A stretch of DNA of 64,000 nt from Imbricaverruca yamaguchii. Its lineage: Eukaryota > Arthropoda > Thecostraca > Neoverrucidae. Below are positions 11,833 through 25,300 of the stretch, piece by piece; position 1 is the stretch's first letter; each line of letters opens with the position of its first letter. Below the pieces are notes generated by a model. The model worked only from the letters and a program-made list of their open reading frames with translations, was not told the origin of the DNA and did no database searches. Location: the NCBI GenBank assembly GCA_034440575.1, contig JAOTOL010001614.1, forward strand, positions 1,054,001 to 1,118,000. The letters are read 5' to 3'. The position numbers and the translations under genes were made by a program.

Positions 11833-12086
11833 CGGGAAATATGTGCACCAGTAGCCCAGATCACTTTGCGCACTACTGATCGCTACTCAGTTAGTAGTCG
11901 CGAAATGGGTTACATTGCTCTGTGATCCGACGCAGTCTGAAACTCGTAATCCAAAGGAACAGCAAACTGTGTCAAACCTTTTTCTCCGTCTTCGGTGTAA
12001 GTAGACCAGCATTTTTGTTTGCTTGTTCACGTCTATGGACTACTTCGCCACATCACATCGGTGGCGGTCAGAGCTGAATGGACTGA

Positions 12087-12318
12087 GCAGCAGCCCGAGT
12101 AGCGGCCCGAGTAGCGACCCGAGTAGCGGCCCGAGTAGCGGCCCGAGTAGCGACCCGAGTAGCGGCCCGAGTAGCGGCCCGAGTAGCGGCCCGAGTAGCG
12201 GCCCGAGCAGCGGCCCGAGCAGCGGCCCGAGCAGCGGCCCGAGCAGCGGCCCGAGCAGCGGCCCGAGCAGCGTCCCGAGCAGCGGCCCGAGGAACGTCCC
12301 GAGCAGCAGCCCGACCAG
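12087..12318. repeat. 12-bp GAGYAGCGGCCC minisatellite
   Basis: About 18 tandem 12-bp units. The left half carries GAGTAGCGGCCC, the right half GAGCAGCGGCCC, with a few GACCC and GTCCC variants. The T-to-C switch near the middle gives the array a polarity. Frames read Ser-Ser-Gly-Pro on the plus strand. Confidence 0.95.
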
Positions 12319-12375
12319 CGGCCCCGCAATGTCCCGCGGCCCCGCAATGTCCCGCGGCCCCGCAATGTCCCGCGC
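12319..12375. repeat. 18-bp GGCCCCGCAATGTCCCGC, 3 copies
   Basis: Three perfect tandem copies directly after the 12-bp array. Confidence 0.93.
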
Positions 12376-13172
12376 GTCCAACGGCGTCCGACAGCGTTCC
12401 GCCGCGTCGGCGGCTCGGAGAACAAGGCGGCCATGTCAGCGCGACGCGCAGCGGCCACCCGTCGACCGAATGCCGCCGACGCCGCCGAAGACGCAGCGCC
12501 GGTTCACGCCGCATTCTGCCGCGTCGCGAGCGACGTTCTGATCGACGGGCGAGCCGGCCGGCGGGCCAAAACAACGCGACCGCCGATCGACGAGAATAAT
12601 GGCGCACAAATAGGACGGCACGCCGGCGCGGCGGCGACGACTGTCGGCATCCCATCGACGACAGAGCGCGCCGTCGGCGACGACGCGGGACGAGTCTGCG
12701 GCCGGAGGGCAGGCAGAGAGGGCCGCACGCGCTCTCTACCTGTCTCGATCCGGCTGGAGCCTATTACGTGACGTTTGTCTCGGATCTCCGGCGCGACTCG
12801 TTACTCGCAGGAGCAGGATTGAGGATGCCCGGACTTGATCGTTACATGCACACGGAGTGTGCGGCGCTGGAGAATTGCGGTACCATGCGTCTAGTTTTCG
12901 AAGCTGTATGCTGGTTAAAGCCGTTTCAGGAAAATGCACACTAGCACTGCTTCGCGATGGGCCGCATCCAGCCAAAGGAAAGTCACGCGGCAGAAATTGA
13001 CAACTCAATCCAAACAAGCATCAGCTGAGAGCCTGATGCTGCTACACACACCAGGGTGCGCTGAGAGACCGGGACGCTAGCCTCGGGCAGACAGCCGGGA
13101 TGGCCACCTCCTACCCTCCTGCCTCCTACTCCGCACTGAGCCGCCAGCGGGTCGCAGTCGAGTCGTACCGAC
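12376..13172. other. eya intron 3' of the last visible exon
   Basis: Starts (minus strand) with the donor GTCGGTACGA at 13172-13163. GC-rich near 12400-12720, then unique sequence. The next coding segment expected from the EYA family, the one with the MEEMIFNLAD-type block, was looked for by eye from here down to position 1 and not found. Confidence 0.5.
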
Positions 13173-13327
13173 CTTTCCGTTCTCGCGGGCGTACTGGCCG
13201 GTCAACAGCGAGTGGAACACAATGATGGTCTCGTCCAGGTCCCAGATGAAGATCCGGTCGATCTTCTGGGCCAAGTCGTCGTCGGGGGACGGCTCTCCCC
13301 GTCGCCGTCGACGGCTCGTACTCCCAC
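13173..13327 (-). CDS. eya: eya exon: linker and start of EYA phosphatase domain
   Basis: 155 bp between acceptor CCCGTCACAG and donor GTCGGTAC. The first two bases (GT) complete a Gly codon with the previous exon's last G. It encodes a run of five Arg ([11 protein letters not shown]), possibly a nuclear-localisation patch, then [10 protein letters not shown] and the catalytic-domain start [19 protein letters not shown]. In the HAD motif DLDET the first Asp is the nucleophile position and the second the acid/base position; both are present. The exon ends in phase 0 after ENGK, where the vertebrate family reads YGK or YGR. The basic, Pro/Ser-rich linker before the domain also matches the family. 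No satellite touches either splice site, unlike the upstream exons. Confidence 0.96.
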
Positions 13328-16300
13328 CTGTGACGGGGACGCCGGAGTCACGGCTGCATCACGCGACAGGCGGCTGCCTCACGCCGCAGTGACGTCACAC
13401 CAGTGTTGCGTCACTGCGGCGTTGAGAACAGGGGGAGGTCACTTTAAAGTCGTACTTTCGATGTCATGTTACAAGGGTAGTTTTACGTGTCTACAACTTA
13501 GAGGGGTATATTGGTTAGAAACATGAACAAACCCTACTAGGTAGGTCAGTATCAGCAGATGAGAATATAAGGTACCGTTAGTAAGTTAGTTTTTTAGCTT
13601 TAGGGCACGTCGACAACTATGGCCATATTGTGCCCAACTATGGTACCTAAAGCAAATGACAGAACGCTGATGTCACAACAGAGCTATGATTAGTCTTTCA
13701 GGGAACATGAAGCAATCGTTAAATACTAGTAACGTTCGGTGCCAAATACCGCTTCTCAAATATTTATCGAAAGTACCAGGTACAGTCGTATAGATTTCTG
13801 CATTTTTGTGGAATGAATATGACAACGTGCTGCAATATATGACTATTACCGTCATCGCACAAAGTTTGTTGTGAAAAAATGTGAGAAATCTACACATCCT
13901 TCACCGTGAGGATCCAATGAAAATATTATGTGTAAAACGGAGATTAAATAAAACCCGATGGTGTCTGCAGGGCGAATCTGGACTCAGTGCCAAAATAATC
14001 GCCATGAAAGGTAACAATAAGCCCGGCAAAGGGGGACGGGGATGGACGAGAAGCAAACATGTTGAGCTCTGGGCGCTGAAGGTTCCGGGTTCAACACTCG
14101 CGCCACTCGGGACATTTCCCAATCGCGCGGCCCACCGGCGAAGCAGTGTGGGCGGCGCCATTAACCGTGATCGTGCATAAAGTGCGTCGAAAACCACCCA
14201 ATAAACAAAGAAGTCTGACAAAGGTCCGAAAACAACGACCCGCGCGTGCAATAAACCCGGACTGCGCCGTACCCATGACAACCGCGTGGGCCATGACAAC
14301 CGTGTAGCCATGACAACCACGTGGGAGTCCGACCGGACACCGCCCGGCGGACGGAGGCCAGCGGCAGCTTTAAGGGCGGCCGAGCCGGCCACAGAAGTTC
14401 ACCCTCCCCCCTCAGAGTGGCCGCACTCTGCTTACGGCCGTCAAAAACAGGCGATCGGCTGCCCCCCCCCCCCCGAACCCGGTGCGGGATGCCGGCGGCT
14501 TGCGCGAGTTGGGCAGCGGCGCCTCAGCGGAGCAGCTTACTTCCGTTGCTGTTGCGTCTCCGTCGGCCCGTGCCCAGCGTCGGCGAGTGGTGCAGGAACG
14601 GAGTCGACTCGGAGAACTCGGAGCCTGGAACGCGCCGTGTCGAGCATATCAATATACGATCCGGAGCGGCCGGCTGGCCGTGTAAACATTCATCGCGAGA
14701 GCGCTGCACATTTCGCGAAACCCATGTCATGAACACAACTACATAAACACACACAGACCGACAGCCAGAAATAAATCGAGAGAGGTCCAGAGATCATTAT
14801 CCAGGCTTCACTAATGAGGGTTGATTATCCAGGGCTCATTACGCGGTGGTTTGTAGAAAAACGTTTGCAATCGCGACGAAGAATAGTAAAATATGCTTGG
14901 AAGTTTCCACCTTAAAGGAATTTGGAAAGACTTGTTTCGTTGATCAATCTAGCTGGGGAGATGATTTTCGTGATATCACAATGTCACAAGCTCACGCTAT
15001 TAAACACTGCATTCAGCGATGAAACGAAATAAACCTTTTTGCATGTGTATGTGCTCCACAGCGACTTTGAGCATTGCGGTACCGACTTCAGCACTTTTTC
15101 ACCGACCACTTTACTTTTGATTCGAAACATATTGGGTGGTGTCCCCTAAAGTGGTGATTGTCCCCTCAAATTTATTTCGTGTTCACCCCCCCCAAAAAAA
15201 AAAAAACCCTCAGCAATCTGAATATGATGGCCACAAAGTCATACGCAATAATTTTTAGTGAAAATAAATATAGATATAAATATATGTATATACAATCAAC
15301 GAGCTTCTATGGGTTATCTGTCGTCACAAAATCTCCGAATAGTAAATCAGCAAACAGAAATGTTTGCTTCCGGGCCATTCTTGAATAACATGAACCTTGA
15401 CCATCGTGTGTTCTGGCTTGGGTGGAAAATTGCCCTTTGTGTGGCAACACATTTGCATTATCGTAAGATTTTATACATCTTAGGTTGTATTCTCCTGCGC
15501 ATGTATTGATATGTGTTGACGAAACGTGACTGGGTGCATTTTCTGGGTGCAGTTTCCTTGGGTATCTTCAAGACCATGGAGGGGAGTTCCGGATAGCCCT
15601 AAGCACACACGTCAAGTTAACGTCGTATTCGCATTCGTGTTCAGCGACGAGTTCACCAGTGGCGTATTTGTATTGGCATTGGCATTGAGCGACGAGTTTA
15701 TGATCGCTCGAATCAATTACCACAAATGCTTCTGCTTGCACTGAATTGAACACGCTGGAAACGATTACATGGTTCTCGCATTACCACTTGAATGGTCAGG
15801 GTCCAACGCAAACCGGTTTCTTCGGTAGCCTCCTATTTTTTCCGTTTTCTCCAAAACCTGCCAAATATGGCCACAGGCGGTAACGCGTGATGAACCATCG
15901 TGTAACATTTCAAACCGGTAGATGCCAAAGTTAAACTTCAAGGTCAAAGGCAGCGCGATTTATTAGATGACGATATTAAAGCGATATCGGCCGAACGCGC
16001 GATTCGGTTGCTATCACATCAAATTCCATCAAATGAACGTCATTCGATGTGGCTTGTTATGCTGCATCAGAAAGATAAGCAATCAATTTGTTGTCTAGGG
16101 GCAAAGGTTGAGCTGACCCTTCGATCGCCTCAATATTTTTTTTTCGTTTTCGCTCAAACATATCCAAATTGGTATCAAGCCAGCGCCAGCGGTGAACGCT
16201 CAGTAACATTTCAAACCGGGACATGTCAAGGTTGAAGGTTTCACTGAGTTTCTTTTTCTCGATGGCCTCGCGTTTCGTCGCTATGGTTTCAATTTGCAGA

Positions 16301-19300
16301 AAACAGATGTCATTCGACGTCGCTTTTTGTGCGGAGCCAGAAAAATGAAAAATGTCAGCAATAATCACGACTGGCTAAAATTCAAGCTGATTTCTTCGAT
16401 CGCCTCACACTTTTTTTTTTGGGGGGGGGTTCGCCAAAGCATACCCAGATCCGCTATCAAGCGATACCCCATGATGAACCTTCGAATAGCATTTTGAAAC
16501 TGGGATATGTCAAGGTCAAACCTCAAGGTGAAAGACTAGTTTTAATTTTCGAAGACCTCGAAGCCACTCGTCAATTTACACCAAGTGGGTGTTTTTAGAC
16601 GTGTCTTGTGCCGTAGCATAATGCAACGAAATCGTACTAATTTCAAAGGTCGAAGGTCAAACCGATCAATTTCGCCTCGCATTTTTCATTCGAAGGGTCG
16701 CCTTTTCCCGGCCGGTGGAACTACACTTTCCATGTGGGTGGCACATGTCCTAAGTGCCATACCCTTTATCCGACCTGGTTGTCATTGCATCAAAATTTCT
16801 CACCGTAAAACGGGAAAGAATGGGAAAGGTTTTTGGGTGTCTATATGTACTACAATAAAACCATAGTCACATATTTTATTTTTGCCTGCTACAAGTGGGC
16901 AACGTCTAACGTACTGACGGCGTTGCTCTGCAGTGGTTGTGAAATCGGGACAAGCACATGCGACATAAAACTGGATGTTCAAAGGCAGTGATAAGGAGTA
17001 AAACTTGTGGCTGAAATCCAAGGATTTTTTTTCGGGGGGGGTTAAGGCCCCTCTATCCTGTCCAAGCTTACCGCGTCTCTAGTTTGTCCCCCCCCCCCAT
17101 TTCGAAACCGTAGTTACACCCATGTTGACAATATAGCATAGGTAACAATTCACATATGCCACATCCAAGTCTCTGTGTGTTAAATCAAGTCGCACGTGTT
17201 GTATGGTAAGGAAACACGTTCTCGCCGTGCCATCTGCTGACCAGACATCTCCTTGCCACAGGATCCAGGGGCCAAAAATTAACCCACCGTGCAATCTGTG
17301 GACCAGACACGTTCCCACCATTGGGTCCAGGGGCCAAACATTCACCCACCGTCCAGTCTGTGGGCGAAGCACGTCTCTACCACAGGGTCCAGGGGCCAAT
17401 ATTTCACCCACCGTAACGTCTGTGAGCTAGGCACGTCTCTACCATATGGTCCAGGGGCCAATCATTTACCCACCGTGCAGTCTGTGGGCCAGGTACGTCC
17501 CGCCATAGGGTTCAGGGACAAAACATTAGCCCACCCGGGGCCCAGGGGCCAAGCACTACCCACCGCGGCGTCTAGGGGCCAGATACGTCCCCACCGCGGG
17601 GCCCAGGGGCCTAACATGTCCCAACCTCCGGATCTAGGGGACGGACACGTCCCCACCCTGGTGTTGGGGGGCCGGACACGTCCCCACCATGGTATCGGAG
17701 GGCCGGACACGTCCCCACCCTGGTGTTGGGGGGCCGGACACGTCCCCACCATGGTATCGGAGGGCCGGACACGTCCCCACCCTGGTGTTGGGGGGCCGGA
17801 CACGTCCCCACCCTGGTGTCGGAGGACCGGACACGTCCCCACCCTGGTGTCGGAGGGCCGGACACGTCCCCACCCTGGTATCTGGGTGCCGGACACGTCC
17901 CCACCGTGCGGACACCACCCACCGTCCGATGTAGAGACAGCCGGCAGTGGCGCCAGGTGGTAGGTCTGCGCCGTGACGGCCGACCCGCCGCTGGACAGCG
18001 TGTGGGCGCCAGTCGCCGGCGCGCCGTACGAGCTGAACCCAGCGGCGCCGTAGTAAAACGCCTGCGGCGAGTAGGTGGAGTAGCCGCCGTAGTCGGCAGC
18101 AACCTGCCGGAGTCAGACGAGAGTCGGACGAGAGTCGGACGAGAGTCGGACGAGAGTCGGACGAGAGTCGTCGGACGAGAGTCGTCGGACGAGAGTCGTC
18201 GGACGAGAGTCGTCGGACGAGAGTCGTCGGACGAGAGTCGTCGGACGAGAGTCGTCGGACGAGAGTCGTCGGACGAGAGTCGTCGGACGAGAGTCGTCGG
18301 ACGAGAGTCGTCGGACGAGAGTCGTCGGACGAGAGTCGTCGGACGAGAGTCGTCGGACGAGAGTCGTCGGACGAGAGTCGTCGGACGAGAGTCGTCGGAC
18401 GAGAGTCGTCGGACGAGAGTCGTCGGACGAGAGTCGGACGAGAGTCGTCGGACGAGAGTCGTCGGACGAGAGTCGTCGGACGAGAGTCGTCGGACGAGAG
18501 TCGTCGGACGAGAGTCAGACGAGAGTCAGACGAGAGTCAGACGAGAGTCTGACGGGAGTTGGACGGTGTCGGACGGGAGTCAGATCCGATGGGTCAGATG
18601 GGGTTCGACGGGGTCAGATTGGGAACGGCGGGGTTACTGTCGAGGATGTACATATACTGTAAGTGCATTCATTGACTGGTGGCAAAGCCAGGGACCACAG
18701 GCGGGCCACAGGCGGGCCAACGACAGGCAATCGAAGGACCAATGGGCACACGCAAGATGCACTGAAAAGAAAAAGGATCGCTGAACGGATCAGGGATCAT
18801 CAGAGGTCAGGACACATCAGACATCACTGACTGAGGACAGGGTTCAGTGACCTGGACTCGCAACCAGATCACGTGTGGCGGTCGGCGGCATGGACCAAGG
18901 TGCCTAAACCAGGGCACATGATATGACGTGTGTGGTGACCGGTGACCCTGACCAGAGTGCCTGACAGGACAGGTGTGATGACCAATGGTGACCCGGACCA
19001 GGGGCACATGACATGACATGTGTGGTGACCGGTGACCCTGACCAGAGTGCCTGACAGGACAGGTGTGATGACCAATGGTGACCCGGACCAGGGGCACATG
19101 ACATGACATGTGTGGTGACCGGTGACCCTGACCAGAGGGTCTGACAGGACAGGTGTGATGACCGGTGACCAGACCAGGGGGCCTGACAGGACAGGTGCGA
19201 TGACCGATGACCGGTGACCGGTGACCGGTGACCGGTGACCGGTGACCCAGGCCCGGCTGCACCCACCTGCTGTGAGACGGCCGAGTATGCCGCCTGGTTG

Positions 19301-22300
19301 AGCGGCGGCGCCGCCAACCCTGAGCCGCCGCCGTAGCTGTAGGCCGCCGACATGTAGGTGTTCTGGCCGGTCTGAGAGACCGCAGACGAGCCCAGGCCGC
19401 CGCCGTACGGCGTCAGGAAGTTCTGGCCCAGGCCGGACGTCCGCTGCTGACCCCGCTGACCTGGCGACACAGCACCACAGACGTCACACGGGACTCTGGC
19501 GTCACGAGTCGACGTCACGCGTGACGGCCATCGTACGGCTTTTGTTGACAACACGTTTGATCAGCTCAGCGTCTATCACAAGGGGGCCGGCCATATCCCT
19601 CTCCCTGCTTAAGTTGTTCTCATCAGTGTGCCGATATATTTTATGAGGCGCCCCCCCGAACACACACCCTAGTTCGCCCTCCATGACGCGGTCCAGCTAC
19701 ACCACAAAGACACCCGAGGGTGGACATGCAAGGTACTCAGTGCACCACTCATGCTACGGGTGACAATAAACGCCATTCAGTAGCCCTTGAAGGGCGGAAT
19801 AAACAAATGCATGGCACTTACATGTGACATGTGGCAGCTTACTGGGCGCCAAATTGGCCCGATAACGGTTCATCGATAGGCGTTCCTGTTTGAATATCTC
19901 TGTCTCAGGAACTAGTAACGCTGTACAGGGCGACCTTCGGTGAAAAGTCCATAGACGCTATTTTGTAATTGTACTGGAGCCTGATTATGACCTTTGTCTG
20001 GTCAGGCTAGGTTACAACGTCTAACGGTGCTGTTTCAAGAAACGTAACATGGCTACACCACGAACTATGAATGTCAAACATAGCAAGACTGTGGCATAGC
20101 TCTTGAAATGCTGAATATGGCACCATAGGATATTGATGTATGTGGAGAGGTCGAGGATCTGATGCGGTAAAACGCCGTCACTAGTCAAGGTGTCCTTATT
20201 TCCTTCACGCTAAAACGCTGCCATTATATCCTTAATCACCTACCATGATCAGCCAAGAGAACACCATCGCGTCAACTGATATGAACAATAAGTGGACAGT
20301 TTCACAGCTCCTATTTGCATACATGGCGGAGATTGCGTGGGTGCAGCAGCAGCTCCGCAGTGCACTTGCTAAGTCCTCTGAAGGTGAGCGAACTTGATGT
20401 ACCGTACCATTGCCGTGCTTTAAGCAGTACTGGACACGAATATAACGGCAACAACCAACCATAAACATCAGCCCAGTACGCTTGAACGTTTGTGCACGCC
20501 TTACACAAGGCCATGGTCATAACTTGGATGCTTGCGCCAGGAACACATGCCTCCACCGGCAATCAACTAGATGGCGCAGTGCAGATAGCATAGCCAGACA
20601 ACGTTGGGGTGTCACCTACTGTTGAATGGCGAGCATTAAGGTGTCACTTACTCACACCGCAACGGTTGCCATAGATGGTTAATTAAGGTGCTACTTATTG
20701 CCACTAAGATGTCACATTTTGACCCCACAACGGCTGCCATAGATGGCGAATGGAGGTGTCACTGTCATTAAGGTCCCACTTAATGGCTCCATGACAGCTC
20801 CCACGGGTGGCAAATTAAGCTTCCACCTATTGCCCTTCTGGCATCGCTTACTGGCCCCACGACTGCCATAAATGGTGAATTAATGTCCCACCTACTGTCA
20901 TTAGAGTCCCATTCGATTCCACAGCCGCTGCCATGGATGGTGAATGGGACTAGGCCTGCTTTGGCGTTTCACATCAGAAATTAGGACGAACGGATGGACA
21001 CTGCCGACGAAAAGACCTCGTCCCCAAGGTTATTTCGTGTGCTGAGTGGATTTTTGTCAAGTTTGTGTGCCTGCAGCAAGTTGAATTTTCGACCTGTCCG
21101 CCGATCGCAACGAATGCGTTGTTTGACAATGGCCTATGGTAGAAACGTCGTGATAAATATCTACATTTTTTCTAACATTGACTCGTTCCTGGATCTAGAA
21201 GATCAATTTAGCTGTTAATATATCCACAACAATGACTGGCCAGGAAATACAGGCATATCTGAACTACGTACGTTATACATTATTCCGTCCCATCAGCCCC
21301 GTCTTAGGTCCGATCTCCGGTTCGCTGGCCACATCCGAACCGTGAGAACCTGGGAAGTGGAACTTAGCGAACATGCCTAGCCTGTATTTTGAAACATTGT
21401 ATTAACAGTCCAGCATGATCGGAAACACATCCAGTTGTCTGGATGTGTCAATGTTTTCAGCATGTTTTGCCGCTTCCGTCGCTTACCTGGATGTTAGTCT
21501 AGGCACAGGTGCATTTGTGATAATGCCGAACGGAGAAATAATATGCGAAAAAAGCAGCCTTAAATAAAACCTAGGGGAAATTGCGTTTAATGCATGTTCC
21601 AATGATCGACTTTCCCTGAGTTATCGCGGGAAGAAAGGCATCGTGTCGACAGTACAGCACGGTATCGTGGGGGGGTAGGGCATCGTGTCGACAGCACAGC
21701 ACGGCATCGTGGGAGGGCAGGGCATCGTGTCGACAGCACAGCACGACATCATGTCGACAGTACAGCACGGCATCGTGGGAGGTCAGGGCATCGTGTCGAC
21801 ACCACAACACGACATCGTGGGAGGGTAGGGCGTCGTGTCGACAGCACAGCACGACATCGTGGGAGGGTAGGGCGTCGTGTCGACAGCACAGCACGACATC
21901 GTGGGAGGGCAGGGCATCGTGTCGACAGCACAGCACGACATCGTGGGAGGGTAGGGCGTCGTGTCGACAGCACAGCACGACATCGTGGGAGGGTAGGGCA
22001 TCGTGTCGACAGCACAGCACGACATCGTGGGAGGGCAGGGCATCGTGTCGACAGCACAGCACGACATGTCGACAGTACAGCACGGCATCGTGGGAGGTCA
22101 GGGCATCGTGTCGACAGCACAGCACGACATCATGTCGACAGCACAGCACGGCATCGTGGGAGGGCAGGGCATCGTGTCGACAGCACAGCACGACATCATG
22201 TCGACAGTACAGCACGGCATCGTGGGAGGTCAGGGCATCGTGTCGACACCACAACACGACATCGTGGGAGGGTAGGGCGTCGTGTCGACAGCACAGCACG

Positions 22301-25300
22301 ACATCGTGGGAGGGTAGGGCGTCGTGTCGACAGCACAGCACGACATCGTGGGAGGTCAGGGCATCGTGTCGACAGCACAGCACGACATCGTGGGAGGGTA
22401 GGGCGTCGTGTCGACAGCACAGCACGACATCGTGGTAGGGTAGGGCATCGTGTCACATCCTAAACGCAGAAACATGCTAGACACTGCTCTACGCGTTCCA
22501 AGATCCCTTCATGAGGGAATGTGAACCAACAGAAAGATAATGTATGAGGAGCACAGGATGGTGTCTATCTGGCAATGTGGCCCCACAGAATGGTGGTGCA
22601 TGGCCACAGCAGAACAGGATGGTGTCTTTATCTGGCAAAGTGACCCCACAGAAGGATGGTGCATGACCCCGGCCGCAAAGCATATGAATAAAGCAGAACT
22701 TCGAACAACACCAACAGTGTGGGGAGATCCACGACCAGCCAGACGTAAAGTGGAACAATATGAAGTTAAAGCCGTCATACATAGCTCAGTTGGGTTGACA
22801 TGGCCGGTAATGGCGCTCAGTAAATGTAAAATTAATTGGAGGAGTGCACGGGCGGGGCGGGCGGTTTGTGCCCTTCTCTTGCGCCAACATGCCCAACGAA
22901 CAATCACCTGGCCACTGCGCGATCTCACCTGGGAGGGTGCAACAACGTGCGCTTTATCACCACAGCGAGACCAGCAGTGGAAGTGACGTCATCACGACAC
23001 ACTCACGACGTCGTCGCGGGACAGACCACAGCCCACGTGACGAACTGGCAGCTTGGCAGCAGGCGCCAGTGACGTCATCGCGGCGCAACTGGCGACGTAC
23101 GAGCCGCAGCCGCATGGCCGCCTATAGTCTCGAACCTGCGCCGCGCGCAGCCATCGCGTGGCCCTCCCGCGTGGCGACACGAACAGACGAGCCCGCCCCA
23201 CACTCAGTCACAGACACACACAGTCTTCGAGCGGCACACATTCGGAGTCTTCTCTTGAGCCCAGCATCCGATCGACGCAACGGCCCGGACAGCAAAAACA
23301 CGACAGGATGCACCACAGGATCCTGAACGGCGCCCTCAGCAGCGCCCCGCACAGCGACAGGAGCGCAATACAGTCCTGGGCGTCGGCGCACATGTCGACG
23401 CCAGCGGGCAGCGCGGCGCACCGCTCAGCACAGCACAGCCAGCTGCGGGCGGCTGGCTGGACGACTGTGAGGCAGCGGCATCGACGGGCCGGCCCACCTC
23501 GACGGCACGCGACGTCCGCCGTCACCTGAACCGCACCTGAACCGCTCTCCCAGCGGCAGACAGTCGAGACGACGCTGACGCAGCAGCCCGGACAATGGCC
23601 AAGTTAACACCCCGAACGCCAGCTGATACTGACGCCCAGCCGGCCAGCGAGGCAACGGCCGGAACCCAGGTAACAGCCGCCAAGGGAACAGGCAGGCCGA
23701 CAGACAAAACAACAGCTCAAATATCAAGCCAACAGAGCAGCCGAGACAACAGCCGAGACAACAGCCCAGGCAACAGCCCAGGCAACAGCCCAGGCAACAG
23801 CCCAGGCAACAGCCCAGGCAACAGCCCAGGCAACAGCCCAGGCAACAGCCCAGGCAACAGCCCAGGCAACAGCCCAGGCAACAGCCCAGGCAACAGCCCA
23901 GGCAACAGCCCAGGCAACAGCCCAGGCAACAGCCCAGGCAACAGCCCAGGCAACAGCCCAGGCAACAGCCCAGGCAACAGCCCAGGCAACAGACCAGGCA
24001 ACAGCCCATGTGGCAGTTCAGATTATGGCCGTGGTAACAGTCGAGCCTACGGCGCAGGCAACAGCAGAAATACCAGTCAAGTCTGGGCAGGGTAACAGTC
24101 AAGACTGTGACAGAGCCAAACAGACGAAATATCAGTAAAAGTCTAGGCAGGGTAACAGTCGAGAATGTGGCGCAACCAAACAGAAGAAATAGCAGTGAAA
24201 TCGAGGCTGGGTAACAGTCGAAAATGTGGCACAACCAAACAGCAGAAATATCAGTCAAGTCTAGGCTGTCCACAGACGTGTTTGAATTTGATTAAAAAAA
24301 ACGAGTCAAGGCCGACTTGAGAACACAAAACAGACTCACGACAGTCCGTTGCGGCCTAGAAACGCACTTCAGGCTGACTCCAGGCGGACTCCAGGCGGAG
24401 CCATGACAAGCTCAATAAAACTCCAGAGACTGGCACAATTAGTCATGGACGCCTTTTTCTCTTCGTTAGCGGGGGGGGGGGGAGTGTCCTTAAAACAAGG
24501 ATTTTTTTTCCATATCGATTATTGAGCTGTTTCAGCACGTCTATAATGTATGCATCATATCCACAATTACCTACTTTCACCTGTCAAAACGTCAGATTAG
24601 GCCGCTAATTACAACTCTCCATTTAAGCAAGACTACAGACCCCACCACAGAATACAGACCCAGTCACACATTGCAGACTCAATTACAGACCACATATCAC
24701 AGACCCAGTCACAGATCACAGACACAGTCACAGACATAGTCACAGACACAGTCACAGATCACGGACCATCCACAGACACAGCCACAGCCACATACCCGGC
24801 TACAGGCTACAGGCAACAGACACAGACACAGTCACAGTCACAAATCACAGACCCAGTGAAAGAGCAGTCCCAGTCACAGATCACATAACCAGCCGAAGAT
24901 CATACATCACGGATCCAACCACAGATAACAAACCCGGTCACAGACGCAGTCACAAACCCAGTCACAGATCACAGACCCAGTTGCAGATCACAGACCCAGT
25001 CACAGATCACAGACCCAGTCACAGATCACGGACCCAGTCACAGATCACAGATCCAGCCACAGACCACATACCACATACCAAGACAGACCACTTACCCAGC
25101 TACAGGCCACAGACCACAAACGTAGCCACAGCCGCTCGCTCTTCAGAGACTCGTTAGGCCAATTGCGTTCAGTTCCTCCTGTGTCACGAAAACATTTCCA
25201 ATTCATATGCGCAGCAACAACTAAATGCATTGAATTGGCCCTGATGTTGAAAACGATATACCAGCCAAGTGCTTTGATTATTGCGCAAGGATCTTCACAG

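Larger units (their letters stand above)
13328..17922. other. eya intron between the exons at 18103-17923 and 13327-13173
   Basis: 4.6-kb intron. It holds a SINE 3' domain (13577-13635), a SINE family 1 copy (14033-14209), a GC-rich segment (14320-14660), degenerate long repeats (15780-16560) and the minisatellite at 17218-17912 that abuts the donor. Phase of the joined codon (G plus GT) supports direct splicing across it. Confidence 0.8.
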
